This document shows positions 35,645 through 44,966 of a stretch of DNA of 64,000 bases, in pieces. How positions within the stretch are numbered: position 1 is the stretch's first letter; each line of letters begins with the position of its first letter. The notes under the pieces were generated by a model that ran no database searches, had not been told where the DNA came from, and was given only the letters and a program-made list of their open reading frames with translations. A program made the translations under genes and the position numbers. Origin of the DNA: an uncultured Clostridium sp. (GTDB lineage Bacteria; Bacillota; Clostridia; TANB77; CAG-508); NCBI GenBank assembly GCA_947648905.1, contig CANSPP010000002.1, forward strand, positions 124,001 through 188,000, read 5' to 3'.

Positions 35645-36268
35645 TTACTCTAGATTATATAGCTGTTCTAACTCATCTCCTGACAATTCTCTTTTAATAA
35701 TTAGTTCTCTTCTTACTTTAACATATTGATTTTTATGTTTTAATATAGTTTCTATTGCTAACCTCATTGCTTCTGTTAAAACTTCATCTCTTGCCGATTC
35801 TAAAAATTGCTTCTGCAAATGCTTTGGCCACTTCTTACATGTTTTGCAAATTTTTTGAGATTTACAACAGTATTCTGGAGCTATTTCATTTGCTAATTTT
35901 AGTGCTTGCATAAAGTCTTGATGAATAGTGGTGCCTTCATTCATATCTTTAATAAATTCTTCCGTTAAAAATATATGAGTTGCTACTATTCCTGCTAATA
36001 ACATTGCAATTTCATTTACATAGTCTTCTTTTTGTTTTTCTACATCTTTTCTTTCTACACTCTTATGTCTTCCCAAGCTTCCCTCGTCTGTGTCAAACAT
36101 TGTTGAGAGCAATATTGTCCGTCTATAATTTATTAAAGCTCTATTAACAATATAATGTCCTGTTTCGTGTGTTGCAACCAATAATATTAAGCGTTCTACG
36201 TATTCAGTATCGTTTGGAACTTCCCGAGCAGTTTCTTCTTTTAATATCTTTGATGTCTGTTCTTTCAT
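35645..36268 (-). CDS. M41 (FtsH-type) stand-alone peptidase-like protein
   Basis: 207 residues from ATG 36268 (AAAGGAGG upstream). 'LVATHETGHYIVNRAL' carries HExxH, followed by 'TMFDTDEGSLGRH' and 'EIAMLLAGIVATHIFL', the layout of the FtsH C-terminal zinc peptidase, but without the AAA+ and membrane parts. The third ligand should be an Asp/Glu in the 'IHQDFMQALKLA' segment. Four cysteines ('CCKSQKICKTCKK') in the middle are unusual. It uses CGG in frame (36119-36121, AGA CGG ACA) without a shift, the only such case in the chromosomal genes here. Its 3' end is duplicated at 22190. Confidence 0.75.
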   Translation of the reverse strand: MKEQTSKILKEETAREVPNDTEYVERLILLVATHETGHYIVNRALINYRRTILLSTMFDTDEGSLGRHKSVERKDVEKQKEDYVNEIAMLLAGIVATHIFLTEEFIKDMNEGTTIHQDFMQALKLANEIAPEYCCKSQKICKTCKKWPKHLQKQFLESARDEVLTEAMRLAIETILKHKNQYVKVRRELIIKRELSGDELEQLYNLE

Positions 36269-36445
36269 AATCTTACGAAAACCTCCTTTTACTTTAAACA
36301 CCAATATTATATAACTTTTATTGGATTATGTCAATTAATCAACATCTAAAACTTAGATTGCACAAAACTTTTTACATTAAATCTATTTACTTTTTTTATT
36401 TATTTGATATATAATTTAAACAAATACGAAGAAAGAGTGATACAT

Positions 36446-37438
36446 ATGATAAACAGAATCGATAATCCGGGATTTTTGAATGCATTTTTAGACTACTCAA
36501 CAACAATACTAAACAAATCCCCAAATAGCATAAAAGAATACAACTATGATTTAGCAATGTTTTTTAAATTTATAAAGATGCACTTCAATATGACGAAAAA
36601 AACAGACTTTAAAGAGATACAAATAAATGACCTTGATATAAATACAATTAATAAAATCAAAATAGACGATATTCACGCGTTTTTAGGATATCTAACATCT
36701 ACTTTTCATAGCAAGCCTGCAACAAGAGCAAGAAAAATATCAACAATAAGAATATTTTTCAATTATTTATGTCAAGATGCAAGTAATGAATATAAATTAG
36801 ACCATAATCCAACATTAAACTTAAAAACACCTAAAAAAGAAAAAAGATTGCCTAAATATTTATCACTAGAAGACAGTAAAAAACTTTTAGAAGTTGCTGG
36901 AAATGAAGATAATAGAAATTATGAAAGAGACTTAGCAATAACTACCCTATTCTTAAATTGTGGTATGCGTTTATCAGAATTAGTTGGAATAAATATAAAA
37001 GATATTGACTTTTCGGAATGTAAATTAAATGTTGTTGGTAAAGGTAATAAAGAACGTACAATATATTTGAACAAACCTTGTGTGAAAGTAATTTCAGACT
37101 ATTTACAAGTACGTCCAAAAGAAGGAATAAAACATGATAAAAAACACTCTGAAAAAGCTTTATTTTTGAGTGAAAGACGTGAAAGAATTAGTAATAGAAC
37201 TGTTCAATATATTATAGGTAAAGAACTTAGTAGAGCAGGATTAGATACTAACAAATATTCTGTACATAAATTAAGACATACAGCCGCGACTTTAATGTAT
37301 CAATATGGACAAGTTGATATAAGAGCTTTACAAGAACTGTTAGGTCACGAAAGTATCTCCACCACTGAAATTTATACTCACGTTAACAATGACCAAATTA
37401 GAAGTGCAGTTGAGAGAAATCCACTAGCAGATTTATAA
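36446..37438 (+). CDS. XerC/XerD-like tyrosine recombinase
   Basis: 330 residues from ATG 36446. Core-binding domain (about 5-115) with 'SPNSIKEYNYDLAMFFKF', then the catalytic domain with Arg in 'LNCGMRLSELVGI', Lys in 'GKGNKERTI', 'HKLRHTAATLMYQYG' (HxxR), and 'LLGHESISTTEIYTH' with His and the nucleophile Tyr. All six catalytic positions are present. Length fits a Xer recombinase acting on chromosome dimers, but it could serve a mobile element; the inovirus at the left edge has no visible integrase and could use a host Xer enzyme. It stands alone, divergent from the M41-like gene. Confidence 0.88.
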   Translation: MINRIDNPGFLNAFLDYSTTILNKSPNSIKEYNYDLAMFFKFIKMHFNMTKKTDFKEIQINDLDINTINKIKIDDIHAFLGYLTSTFHSKPATRARKISTIRIFFNYLCQDASNEYKLDHNPTLNLKTPKKEKRLPKYLSLEDSKKLLEVAGNEDNRNYERDLAITTLFLNCGMRLSELVGINIKDIDFSECKLNVVGKGNKERTIYLNKPCVKVISDYLQVRPKEGIKHDKKHSEKALFLSERRERISNRTVQYIIGKELSRAGLDTNKYSVHKLRHTAATLMYQYGQVDIRALQELLGHESISTTEIYTHVNNDQIRSAVERNPLADL

Positions 37439-37492
37439 TACTTTTCAAAACTTTTTGGGACAGGCCAAAAAAGTTTTGCTAAACTTAAGAGA

Positions 37493-37527
37493 AAAAGATG
37501 TATATTATTTTATAATATACATCTTTT
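37493..37527. terminator. bidirectional terminator between the recombinase and pepF
   Basis: AAAAGATGTATATTAT-ttt-ATAATATACATCTTTT, 16-bp perfect stem. Confidence 0.85.
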
Positions 37528-37541
37528 CTTTCTATTTAAAA

Positions 37542-39308
37542 TTAAATTAATTTTTCCAATTCATCAATCTTTTCATTATAAAAAGCAATAGCATCTTCAT
37601 AAATCTCTGTGCTTTCCAAATCCACATCAACCATCTTTAGCAAATCAATAGATTTTTTAGAACATCCTTGTTTAAGCATTTCAATATATCTCTTAACAAA
37701 AGGTTCTCCTTGTTTTAATATTTTGGTTGCAATTGATATTGCTGCAGATATTCCTGTTGCATATTTATAAACATAGAAATCTGTATAAAAATGAGGTATT
37801 CTTGCCCACTCGTATTTAATCTCTTCGTCTACTATCATATTTTCGCCAAAATATTTTTTGTTTAAATTGTAATATATTTCATTTAAATTTTCAGCAGAAA
37901 GCATTTCTTTATTTTCTACTTTTTCGTGTACTTCTTTTTCAAATTCAGCAAACATTGATTGTCTAAATAGTGTTGCACGTATCATTTCTAGCAATTCATA
38001 TATAAGTTCTGCTTTCTTGTTTTTATCTGTTTCGTTATTTATTTGATAATTGCTAAGTAATATTTCATTTACTGTTGAAGCTACTTCAGCAGTCATTATT
38101 GTATAATTTGAGTCTATTATTGGCTGTTCTTTGTTTGAATAATATGAATGCATACTATGTCCTAATTCGTGAGCAATAGTGCTTACATCTCTTTTACTAT
38201 TTACAAAGTTTAATAATACATATGGGTGAACTCCATATACTCCCATACTGTATGCTCCACCCCTTTTGTTTGGCTTAGCATATACGTCTACCCAGTTGTT
38301 TTCAAATGCTTCTTTTAGTTTTGATATATATTCTTCTCCCATTATTTGCAAAGCTTTTAAGACTTCTTCTTTTGCTTCTTCAAAAGTGATTTCATCCTTT
38401 TCTATTTGAAATGGATTTACATATAAATCATACATATGGAATTCATTTTTATTTAACAATTTCTTTTTTAGTTCTATAAATTTATGGTTTACAGGCATAT
38501 TTTTATTTATCGTTTCTATTAAAGCTTCATAAACTTTTATGCTTGCATCATCAGCTATAACTGCTTTTTCTATACTTGATTTGTATTTTCTCAATTTTGC
38601 TGAAACTGCTGTTGATTTTACATTTGCTAAATATAGCTCTGTTATTGTGTTTACAAAGTCACTATATTTTTTATACATTAAGTCAAATGCTTGCTTTCTT
38701 ACGTTTTCATTGCTATCTTTTAAATATATTGTGTAGTTGCTGTCTGTCATTTCTACTTCTTTCCCATCACTATCTACTAAAGTTCCAAATTTGAATTCAG
38801 CATTTGTTAGTATGTCAAATACATTTTCAGGCGCAGAAAATAGCTCGCTATAGTTTGCAAGCAAGCTCTCCTCTTCCCTGCTTAATATATGTTCCTTTTC
38901 TTTTAAAATATCAATTATGCTTCTTTTATATTTTTGTAATTCTTTATTTTCTTGTAAAAAGCCTTCAATTTTTTCTTTGTCTGCATAAGTTATCTCTGGT
39001 GTTATAAATGATGTTGCTGTACTAAATTCTGTTCCTAAATCTTCTACTTCTTTATATAGTTTTATTCCTTCTTGATTTGACATATCTAAATGGTAAAAAA
39101 GCATACCATAGGCATATAATTTTTCAAATTTTTGTAAAGCTTTCTCGTAAATTTTATATGCTTCACATAAATTATTTGAATTTTCGCATAATTTTCCTTC
39201 ATAGCTTTTGATTTGGCTTAAATCTTCTTTTAAATTTGATTTTGTTTGTTCAAATTCTGCTTTATTTTTAAATATTTCTTTTAAATTCCATTCGTATTTT
39301 GTATCCAT
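37542..39308 (-). CDS. pepF: oligoendopeptidase F (M3 family)
   Basis: 588 residues, full length for PepF. The zinc site 'TIAHELGHSMHSYYS' (HExxH with the M3 'HELGHSxH' form) and 'TAEVASTVNEIL' (third ligand Glu) are present; 'YSMGVYGVHPYVLLNF' and 'IPHFYTDFYVYKYATG' are typical M3B segments. It degrades oligopeptides in the cytosol. AAAGGAAAG precedes ATG 39308. The dipicolinate gene ends 18 bases upstream of... that is, lies just beyond its start on the same strand. Confidence 0.95.
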   Translation of the reverse strand: MDTKYEWNLKEIFKNKAEFEQTKSNLKEDLSQIKSYEGKLCENSNNLCEAYKIYEKALQKFEKLYAYGMLFYHLDMSNQEGIKLYKEVEDLGTEFSTATSFITPEITYADKEKIEGFLQENKELQKYKRSIIDILKEKEHILSREEESLLANYSELFSAPENVFDILTNAEFKFGTLVDSDGKEVEMTDSNYTIYLKDSNENVRKQAFDLMYKKYSDFVNTITELYLANVKSTAVSAKLRKYKSSIEKAVIADDASIKVYEALIETINKNMPVNHKFIELKKKLLNKNEFHMYDLYVNPFQIEKDEITFEEAKEEVLKALQIMGEEYISKLKEAFENNWVDVYAKPNKRGGAYSMGVYGVHPYVLLNFVNSKRDVSTIAHELGHSMHSYYSNKEQPIIDSNYTIMTAEVASTVNEILLSNYQINNETDKNKKAELIYELLEMIRATLFRQSMFAEFEKEVHEKVENKEMLSAENLNEIYYNLNKKYFGENMIVDEEIKYEWARIPHFYTDFYVYKYATGISAAISIATKILKQGEPFVKRYIEMLKQGCSKKSIDLLKMVDVDLESTEIYEDAIAFYNEKIDELEKLI

Positions 39309-39326
39309 AATTAATATACTTTCCTT

Positions 39327-39906
39327 TCATAATAAAATTGGACTTATTTGCTCTTTGTCTAAAGCATATTTTATTGTTTTTACAATATATTCTGGTTCAT
39401 ATGCAATCGACCTTGGCTTTGTAATTGGATTATTTTGCCTAAATGGCACAAAATAATAATTTTTTCTATTTAATAATTTCCCAATGTTTTCTGCATTATC
39501 ACTTAATCCTGTACCTGTTGATACAGCTAACACTACTGGTTTTTCACGTTTTAAATAAATTTTTACAGCCACTGTTGCTGTATTATCTGTAATGTCTGTC
39601 GCAAGTCTTGATATAGTATTTCCGCGTACAAGGAGCAATAATCATTAAGTCTATTAAGTCTTTTTTGCCAAGTGGCTCTAATCCTTTTATGGTATGTATC
39701 ACTTCTTTGCCTGTTATTTCTTGTATTTCAGTTATAAAATTTTTTGCTTTACCATATTTGGTATCTGTACTATATACTGAATTTGACATAATAGGAATAA
39801 CTGTTGCTTCTTCTTTAATTAAATCCTTTATTTTTGGTATTGTTGTTTGAAGCATTGGAAATGCTCCAGTTAAAACAAAACCTATATTGAGCCCTTTTAG
39901 TTCCAA
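39327..39906 (-). CDS. dpaB: dipicolinate synthase subunit B (SpoVFB), with +1 shift at a CGG codon
   Basis: About 192 residues if one base is skipped, the usual length of SpoVFB, a flavoprotein-fold subunit that makes spore dipicolinic acid. 'NIGFVLTGAFPMLQ' near the start and 'LIDLMIIAPCTGNTISRLA' are family hallmarks. The zero frame reads TGT ACG CGG AAA (39622-39624, codon 95) and derails; skipping C gives TGT ACG GGA AAT and the conserved APCTGNT. TTG 39906 is the start, with AAAGGAGG upstream. Subunit A (spoVFA) is not adjacent in this window. Either a shifted gene or a broken copy. Confidence 0.87.
39622..39624 (-). other. +1 shift site (CGG A) in spoVFB
   Basis: Zero frame CCT TGT ACG CGG AAA TAC; restored frame CCT TGT ACG (C) GGA AAT ACT (APCTGNT motif). 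Confidence 0.85.
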
Positions 39907-40122
39907 AATTTATTTAATCCTCCTTTCATATATTATTTATATATAATATGTGATTATGTAAATTTTGGAGTTTGATTTGGCAATTTTTTACATATTTAAA
40001 TATAACATATATATTTATTTATTTCAATATTGGTATATATATGTAATCAAAATGTAATATTTTTTGCTTATTTTGACAAGTTTTTTCATTATATTATCTT
40101 TTTTTCTACATATAATATAAAT

Positions 40123-40755
40123 ATGAATCAGATATTATGTACAAAATTAGAAAAATCAAAAAAGGGAAATAATAATATTTTTAAATTTCAATTTATTTTA
40201 TCATTTATAATAGTAATTGTTCTTATTTTGGGAATTATGTATTATGTATCTTCTATAAATCAAAAAGAAGAATTATCACATACTTTAATAGATAATTATA
40301 ATATTGCCAAATTGTATGCAAATAATAACAAAGTTTCTAATTTAGAAGAAGAAGTTGATAATAACCTTTTTGGAATTATAGAAATACCTAAAATAAATGT
40401 TTATTACCCAGTATTTTCTACTTTAACTGAAGAGCTTTTAAAAGTTTCTCCTTGCAAATTTTATGGCGAAACTTTAAATACAGACGGAAATATTTGTATT
40501 GCTGGTCATAACTACAATAACTCTAAATTCTTTAGTAATTTACCTTTACTGGATTTTAATGATGAAATATTTATTTATGATAATTTTGGAAGGAAATATG
40601 TATATACTGTTTTTGATTTTTATGAAGTCAATCAATCTGATTTGAGCCCAGTTCTAAATTATGAACCAAGGTCGAAGCAGTTAACATTAATTACTTGTAA
40701 TAATTTAAATTCTAATAGATTTGTAATAAAAGCAAAACAAAAAAGTCATAGCTAA
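40123..40755 (+). CDS. sortase (class D/E-like)
   Basis: 210 residues from ATG 40123. N-terminal membrane anchor (about 20-45), then a sortase barrel with catalytic His in 'CIAGHNYNNSKFF', Cys in 'LTLITCNNLN' (TLxTC) and Arg in 'NSNRFVIKAK'. No Shine-Dalgarno is visible: TATAAT at 40111-40116 lies 6 bases before ATG, and TTGACA with TATCTT lies further up, so the mRNA may be leaderless or nearly so. The convergent neighbour at 40781 encodes a protein with an LPDTG signal, its probable substrate. Confidence 0.9.
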   Translation: MNQILCTKLEKSKKGNNNIFKFQFILSFIIVIVLILGIMYYVSSINQKEELSHTLIDNYNIAKLYANNNKVSNLEEEVDNNLFGIIEIPKINVYYPVFSTLTEELLKVSPCKFYGETLNTDGNICIAGHNYNNSKFFSNLPLLDFNDEIFIYDNFGRKYVYTVFDFYEVNQSDLSPVLNYEPRSKQLTLITCNNLNSNRFVIKAKQKSHS

Positions 40756-40773
40756 GTTAATGCTATGACTTTT
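40741..40773. terminator. bidirectional terminator between sortase and its likely substrate
   Basis: AAAAGTCATAGC-taagttaat-GCTATGACTTTT; 12-bp stem containing the end of the sortase gene. Confidence 0.8.
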
Positions 40774-40780
40774 GATATTA

Positions 40781-41164
40781 TTATATATTTTTATAATCAT
40801 TAATTTTTTTGTATGCATAAACAGAAGATATTGCAAATATAACTACTAATAATGCTATTGGAATAGAGCTTTCAATTCCTGTGTCTGGTAGATTGTTGCT
40901 ATTATATACACTTGCATTATTGCTGTTTGTATTAGTATTTGCTCTGTTAGCATTGTTTGTGTTTGTATTTGAGTTATTTGTATTTGTGTTTGTGTTTGTG
41001 TTTGTATTTCCAGTATTTGTATTTCCACTTCTTAATGAATTTGTCATATCTGTAAATGATTCATTAGTATCATTTGCTGCATTAACTGTTGTACCAAATA
41101 TTAATGCTACCATTATGGCAATTACTAAAATTGAACATACTTTAATTAAATTTGATTTTTTCAT
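40781..41164 (-). CDS. LPDTG cell-wall-anchored low-complexity protein
   Basis: 127 residues from ATG 41164 (GAGGAGAAAGAT just upstream; an earlier in-frame ATG exists). Signal peptide (about 1-30, ending VNAA), a short Asn/Thr repeat region (alternating NT units), then 'NLPDTGIESS', a hydrophobic span and a positive tail, the standard sortase sorting signal. With only a short linker it may display no folded domain; it could act as a spacer or stalk. It faces the sortase gene, with a common terminator. Confidence 0.88.
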   Translation of the reverse strand: MKKSNLIKVCSILVIAIMVALIFGTTVNAANDTNESFTDMTNSLRSGNTNTGNTNTNTNTNTNNSNTNTNNANRANTNTNSNNASVYNSNNLPDTGIESSIPIALLVVIFAISSVYAYKKINDYKNI

Positions 41165-41370
41165 ATCTTTCTCCTCTACTTTCATATTTTTTTATTATTA
41201 TTTATACTTTTGCCTTTTATTATACTATTTTTTAGCAATTTGTATAAATAGCTCTAAAACAATATTTTTCTTTTGTTTACATTTATTATTTTACACTTTA
41301 TGATTTTATATGTCAATACCTTTTTTGTTTTTTTATTTTACAATTATATTACAAAACTATAAATATTGGG

Positions 41371-42462
41371 TTACACATTAAATTTAAATAATACAATGTC
41401 TCCATCTTGCATAATATATTCTTTACCTTCTTGACGAACTAATCCTTTTTCCTTAGCAGCAACCATATTGCCTTCTCTCATTAAATCATCATAAGATACA
41501 ACCTCTGCTTTAATAAATCCTCTTTCTATATCTGAATGGATTTTTCCAGCAGCTTGTGGAGCCTTAGTACCTTTTTTTATAGTCCAGGCTCTTACTTCTG
41601 GTTCCCCTGCTGTTAAGAATGACATCAAGCCTAATAAATCATAACTTTTTTTAATAACTTTGTCTAACCCTGATTCGTCTAACCCTAAAGCCTCTAACAT
41701 TTCTTGCTTGTCTTCATCTTCTAAACCTGATAATTCTTCTTCAATTTTAACACATAAAGGAATAACTTCGGCTTTTTCTTTTGCTGCATATCCTTTAACT
41801 TTTAAAACCATACTATCTTCTTCAGCATTTTCAATTTGTTCTTCTGAAATATTAGCAATATATAAAATTGGTTTTGTTGTAAGTAAAAACATATCTTTTA
41901 CTAAAGCTTGTTCATCCTCATTAAAATCAAGAGCTCTAGCTGATATACCTTTTTCTAAGTTTTCCTTGATTTTTTCTAGCAAATCAATTTCTTCTTGATA
42001 TTTTTTATCTGCTTTCAAATTTTTCTTTGCCTTATCTAATCTCTTATTAACAGTCTCTATATCTGCAAAAATCAGCTCTAAATTAATAGTTTCAATATCA
42101 CGAATTGGGTCAACACTTCCATCAACATGAACAACATTTCCATCTTCAAAGCATCTTACAACCTCTACAATTGCATCAGTTTCACGAATATGAGACAAAA
42201 ACTTATTTCCAAGCCCTTCACCTTTACTTGCTCCCTTAACCAAACCTGCAATATCAACAAACTCAATAACTGCATGAGTAGTCTTTTGTGGATTATACAT
42301 CTTAGTTAACTCATCAAGTCTTTCATCAGGCACTGGCACCACACCAACATTTGGCTCAATTGTACAAAATGGATAATTTGCACACTCTGCACCAGCCTTA
42401 GTTATACTATTAAACATTGTACTCTTCCCTACATTTGGAAGACCAACAATTCCTAATTTCAT
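41371..42462 (-). CDS. ychF: YchF/OLA1-family ATPase
   Basis: 363 residues from ATG 42462 (GGAGGAAAAG before it). 'GLPNVGKSTMFNSI' is the P-loop; the family's atypical G4 'NISEEQ' segment in place of NKxD explains ATP preference. 'YPFCTIEPNVGVV' is switch I, 'VDIAGLVKGASKGEGLG' the G3 region, and the C-terminal TGS domain ends 'IMQDGDIVLFKFNV'. It is a ribosome-associated redox-linked ATPase in bacteria. An upstream in-frame extension would come from the dispersed repeat at 42478 and is not a real N terminus. Confidence 0.96.
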   Translation of the reverse strand: MKLGIVGLPNVGKSTMFNSITKAGAECANYPFCTIEPNVGVVPVPDERLDELTKMYNPQKTTHAVIEFVDIAGLVKGASKGEGLGNKFLSHIRETDAIVEVVRCFEDGNVVHVDGSVDPIRDIETINLELIFADIETVNKRLDKAKKNLKADKKYQEEIDLLEKIKENLEKGISARALDFNEDEQALVKDMFLLTTKPILYIANISEEQIENAEEDSMVLKVKGYAAKEKAEVIPLCVKIEEELSGLEDEDKQEMLEALGLDESGLDKVIKKSYDLLGLMSFLTAGEPEVRAWTIKKGTKAPQAAGKIHSDIERGFIKAEVVSYDDLMREGNMVAAKEKGLVRQEGKEYIMQDGDIVLFKFNV

Positions 42463-42477
42463 CTTTTCCTCCTTTTG

Positions 42478-42540
42478 TCCAGGTTGGGACGTTTCTTTCC
42501 TGGACATTTTGTCCAAGAAAGAAACGTCCCCAATTGGACA
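42478..42540. repeat. dispersed palindromic repeat, copy A
   Basis: GGGACGTTTCTTTC...GAAAGAAACGTCCC with TGGACATTTTGTCCA at its centre. Similar copies at 44495-44545, 44918-44955 and, more divergent, 48388-48425. It lies between ychF and thrS. Confidence 0.75.
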
Positions 42541-44475
42541 CTATTTTTTGTTTTCAATTTCTTCTTTTATTTTTGAAACAAATTCTTCAATACTCATTTG
42601 TCCTAAATCTGCTTCTTTTCTAGTACGTACTGTAACCTTGCTTTCTTCTTTTTCTTTATCTCCAATTACTAGCATATACGGAATTTTTTGAAGTTGTGCT
42701 TCACGAATTTTGTATCCAATTTTTTCATTTCTGCTGTCAAATTCTACTCTAATTCCTTCTTTTTGAAGTCTTTCTTTTAATTCTTCACAGTATTCGTGTT
42801 GTTTTTCACTAATTGGTAATATTTTTACTTGAGTTGGTGCAAGCCAAGTTGGAAGCACACCTTTTGTTTCTTCTAGCAAGAATGAAATGAATCTATCAGA
42901 AGAACCTAATATTGCTCTGTGAATTACAACTGGTCTGTATTTTTCGCCATCTTCTCCTACATATTCAAGTTCAAATCTTTCTGGTAATGCAAAGTCTAAT
43001 TGGCATGTTGGAATTGTTACGTCGTGATTTAATGCTGTTTTTATTTGTATATCAATTTTAGGTCCGTAGAAAGCTGCTTCTCCTTCTGCTTCATAGAAGT
43101 CTATGTTAAGTTCTGTTAATATTGCTCTTAATTGGCTTTCTGCTGTTTCCCACATTTCATCATTATCAATATATTTTTCTTTGTTATTTTTGTCTCTTAA
43201 TGATAATCTATATTTAAATGATTCAGGTGAAAATCCAAAATCTTTGATATATACTTCTTGAATTAGTTTTAATACTTTTCCAACTTCTTCTTTTATTTGA
43301 TCTGGTCTTACAAATAAGTGAGCATCATTTTGACACATTTGACGTACTCTTTCAAGTCCACATACACTACCACTTGATTCATATCTAAAGTCGTGTGCTA
43401 ATTCTCCAATTCTAATTGGCAAATCTCTGTATGAATGCATCTTATTTTTGTAAATTAACATATGATGTGGGCAGTTCATTGGGCGTAATACCATTTCTTC
43501 GTTATCCATTTTCATTGCAGGAAACATATCGTCCTTGTAGTGGTCCCAATGTCCTGATGTTTTGTATAGTTCAACATTTGCAAGTGATGGTGTATAAACG
43601 TGATTATATCCCAGCATTAATTCTTTATCTTGAATATATCTTTCAAGTAATCTTCTTATTGTTGCACCATTTGGTAAGTACATTGGTAATCCTGAACCTA
43701 CTAATTTGTGTGTCATAAACAACTCTAAATCTTTTCCTATTTTTCTATGGTCACGTTGTTTTGCTTCTTCTAATAATTGTAAATATTCTTCTAATTCACT
43801 TGCTTTTGGGAATGAAATAGCATAAATTCTTTGTAGCATTTTATTTTTTTCGCTACCTCTCCAATAAGCTCCTGAAGATGATAGAATTTTAACAGATTTA
43901 ACTTTACCTGTACTTGCTAAATGTGGTCCTGCACACAAATCTGTAAAATCACCTTGTTTATAAAAACTAATCTCTTCCCCATCTGGTAATTCTTCGATTA
44001 ATTCTTGTTTATATGGTTGATTTCCCATCAACTTTAAAGCCTCTTGTTTAGGTAAAGAAAATCTTTCTATTTCTATATTTTCTTTAATAATCTTTTTCAT
44101 CTCGGCTTCTATATTTGCCTTATCCTCATCTGTAAAAGGTTTTTCAACATCAAAATCATAATAGAATCCTTCATCAATTGCAGGACCTATTGCAAACTTA
44201 ACATTTGGAAAAAGTCTTTTAACAGCTTGAGCCATAATATGAGAAGTAGTATGCCAATAAGCCTTTTTTCCCTCTACATCATCTGGTTTAAATGTATGAA
44301 TTACTAAATTGCAATCATCTTGTAGTTCATATCTTAAATCCTTAACTTCTCCATCAACTTCGCCACAAGTTGCAACTCTTGCAAGCCCTTCGCTAATCTT
44401 CTTTGCAACATCAAGTATCGTTGCTCCTTTTTCGACTTCTAAAATTGAGCCATCTTTTAAGCTAATTTTAATCAT
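42541..44475 (-). CDS. thrS: threonyl-tRNA synthetase
   Basis: 644 residues from ATG 44475 (GGAGGAG before it). Domains in order: TGS ('MIKISLKDGSILEVEKGATI'-type start), the editing domain with 'HTTSHIMAQAVKRLFP' (HxxxH) and 'DLCAGPHLASTGKV', the class II core ('MNCPHHMLIYK', motif 2 'RIGELAHDFRYESSGSVCGLERVR', motif 3 'HRAILGSSDRF'), and the anticodon-binding domain. It charges tRNA-Thr. Control is by a T-box leader upstream (44587-44815), and a tRNA-Thr gene lies 490 bases away. Confidence 0.97.
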   Translation of the reverse strand: MIKISLKDGSILEVEKGATILDVAKKISEGLARVATCGEVDGEVKDLRYELQDDCNLVIHTFKPDDVEGKKAYWHTTSHIMAQAVKRLFPNVKFAIGPAIDEGFYYDFDVEKPFTDEDKANIEAEMKKIIKENIEIERFSLPKQEALKLMGNQPYKQELIEELPDGEEISFYKQGDFTDLCAGPHLASTGKVKSVKILSSSGAYWRGSEKNKMLQRIYAISFPKASELEEYLQLLEEAKQRDHRKIGKDLELFMTHKLVGSGLPMYLPNGATIRRLLERYIQDKELMLGYNHVYTPSLANVELYKTSGHWDHYKDDMFPAMKMDNEEMVLRPMNCPHHMLIYKNKMHSYRDLPIRIGELAHDFRYESSGSVCGLERVRQMCQNDAHLFVRPDQIKEEVGKVLKLIQEVYIKDFGFSPESFKYRLSLRDKNNKEKYIDNDEMWETAESQLRAILTELNIDFYEAEGEAAFYGPKIDIQIKTALNHDVTIPTCQLDFALPERFELEYVGEDGEKYRPVVIHRAILGSSDRFISFLLEETKGVLPTWLAPTQVKILPISEKQHEYCEELKERLQKEGIRVEFDSRNEKIGYKIREAQLQKIPYMLVIGDKEKEESKVTVRTRKEADLGQMSIEEFVSKIKEEIENKK

Positions 44476-44494
44476 AAAAACTCCTCCTTCTTTC

Positions 44495-44560
44495 TGTCCA
44501 ATTGGGGACGTTTCTTTCCTGGACATTTTGTCCAATTTGGGACGTTTCCTTTTGTCCCTT
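44495..44560. repeat. dispersed palindromic repeat, copy B
   Basis: TTGGGGACGTTTCTTTCCT and GGACATTTTGTCC, near identical to copy A, in the leader between the T-box and thrS. A second partial unit (TTTGGGACGTTTCC) is joined to it. Confidence 0.75.
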
Positions 44561-44586
44561 TTTTAATTTGTTTGATTTAGCAATCA

Positions 44587-44815
44587 AAAACACCCCAATG
44601 GATAATTTCTTATCCATAGGAGTGCTACTTTACACGGTTCCATCCTATTTTTATCTTAATTAACAGATTGTAACGTATCCTACACGTTTGGCTTATTCAC
44701 CAAAAACTTAGAAGAGCTAGTTTTTCAAATATGTTTGCTTGAATTAGCTTTCAGCCTTTGACTAATTCTCTCTGTAAGTAACCTTTATTTTACTTTGTCT
44801 CTTACTCGTTTTTTA
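44587..44815 (-). promoter_or_regulatory. T-box riboswitch of thrS
   Basis: On the minus strand: a stem I region, then the T-box sequence AGGATGGAACCGTGT (complement of 44632-44646), then a terminator ACACTCC-type stem with GGGGTGTTTTTGATT (44587-44625). Uncharged tRNA-Thr should pair with TGGAACC and favour read-through into thrS. The specifier codon was not fixed with certainty. Confidence 0.88.
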
Positions 44816-44917
44816 CCTTATGATAATAGTTTACTCTCTTTTTTTAGAAAAGTCAATAGAAATTGTTTACTTTTTATTTTTTGTATTATATAATAGTCAA
44901 AGATGTGTCACAATATG

Positions 44918-44955
44918 GACAAAATGTCCAGGAAAGAAACGTCCCCAATTGGACA
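44918..44955. repeat. dispersed palindromic repeat, copy C
   Basis: GGACAAAATGTCCAGGAAAG then AAACGTCCCCAATTGGACA, just upstream of the tRNA gene; inverted relative to copy B. Confidence 0.75.
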
Positions 44956-44966
44956 CAATTGAATAT

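Noticed and set aside
36446..37438. Tyrosine recombinase as the inovirus integrase
   Set aside because: It lies 33 kb away in core sequence and looks like a chromosomal Xer; use by the phage is possible but not shown.
42462..42516. Upstream N-terminal extensions of YchF and ThrS (MDKMSRKETS...)
   Set aside because: Both extensions come from the dispersed repeat; strong ribosome sites precede the internal starts.
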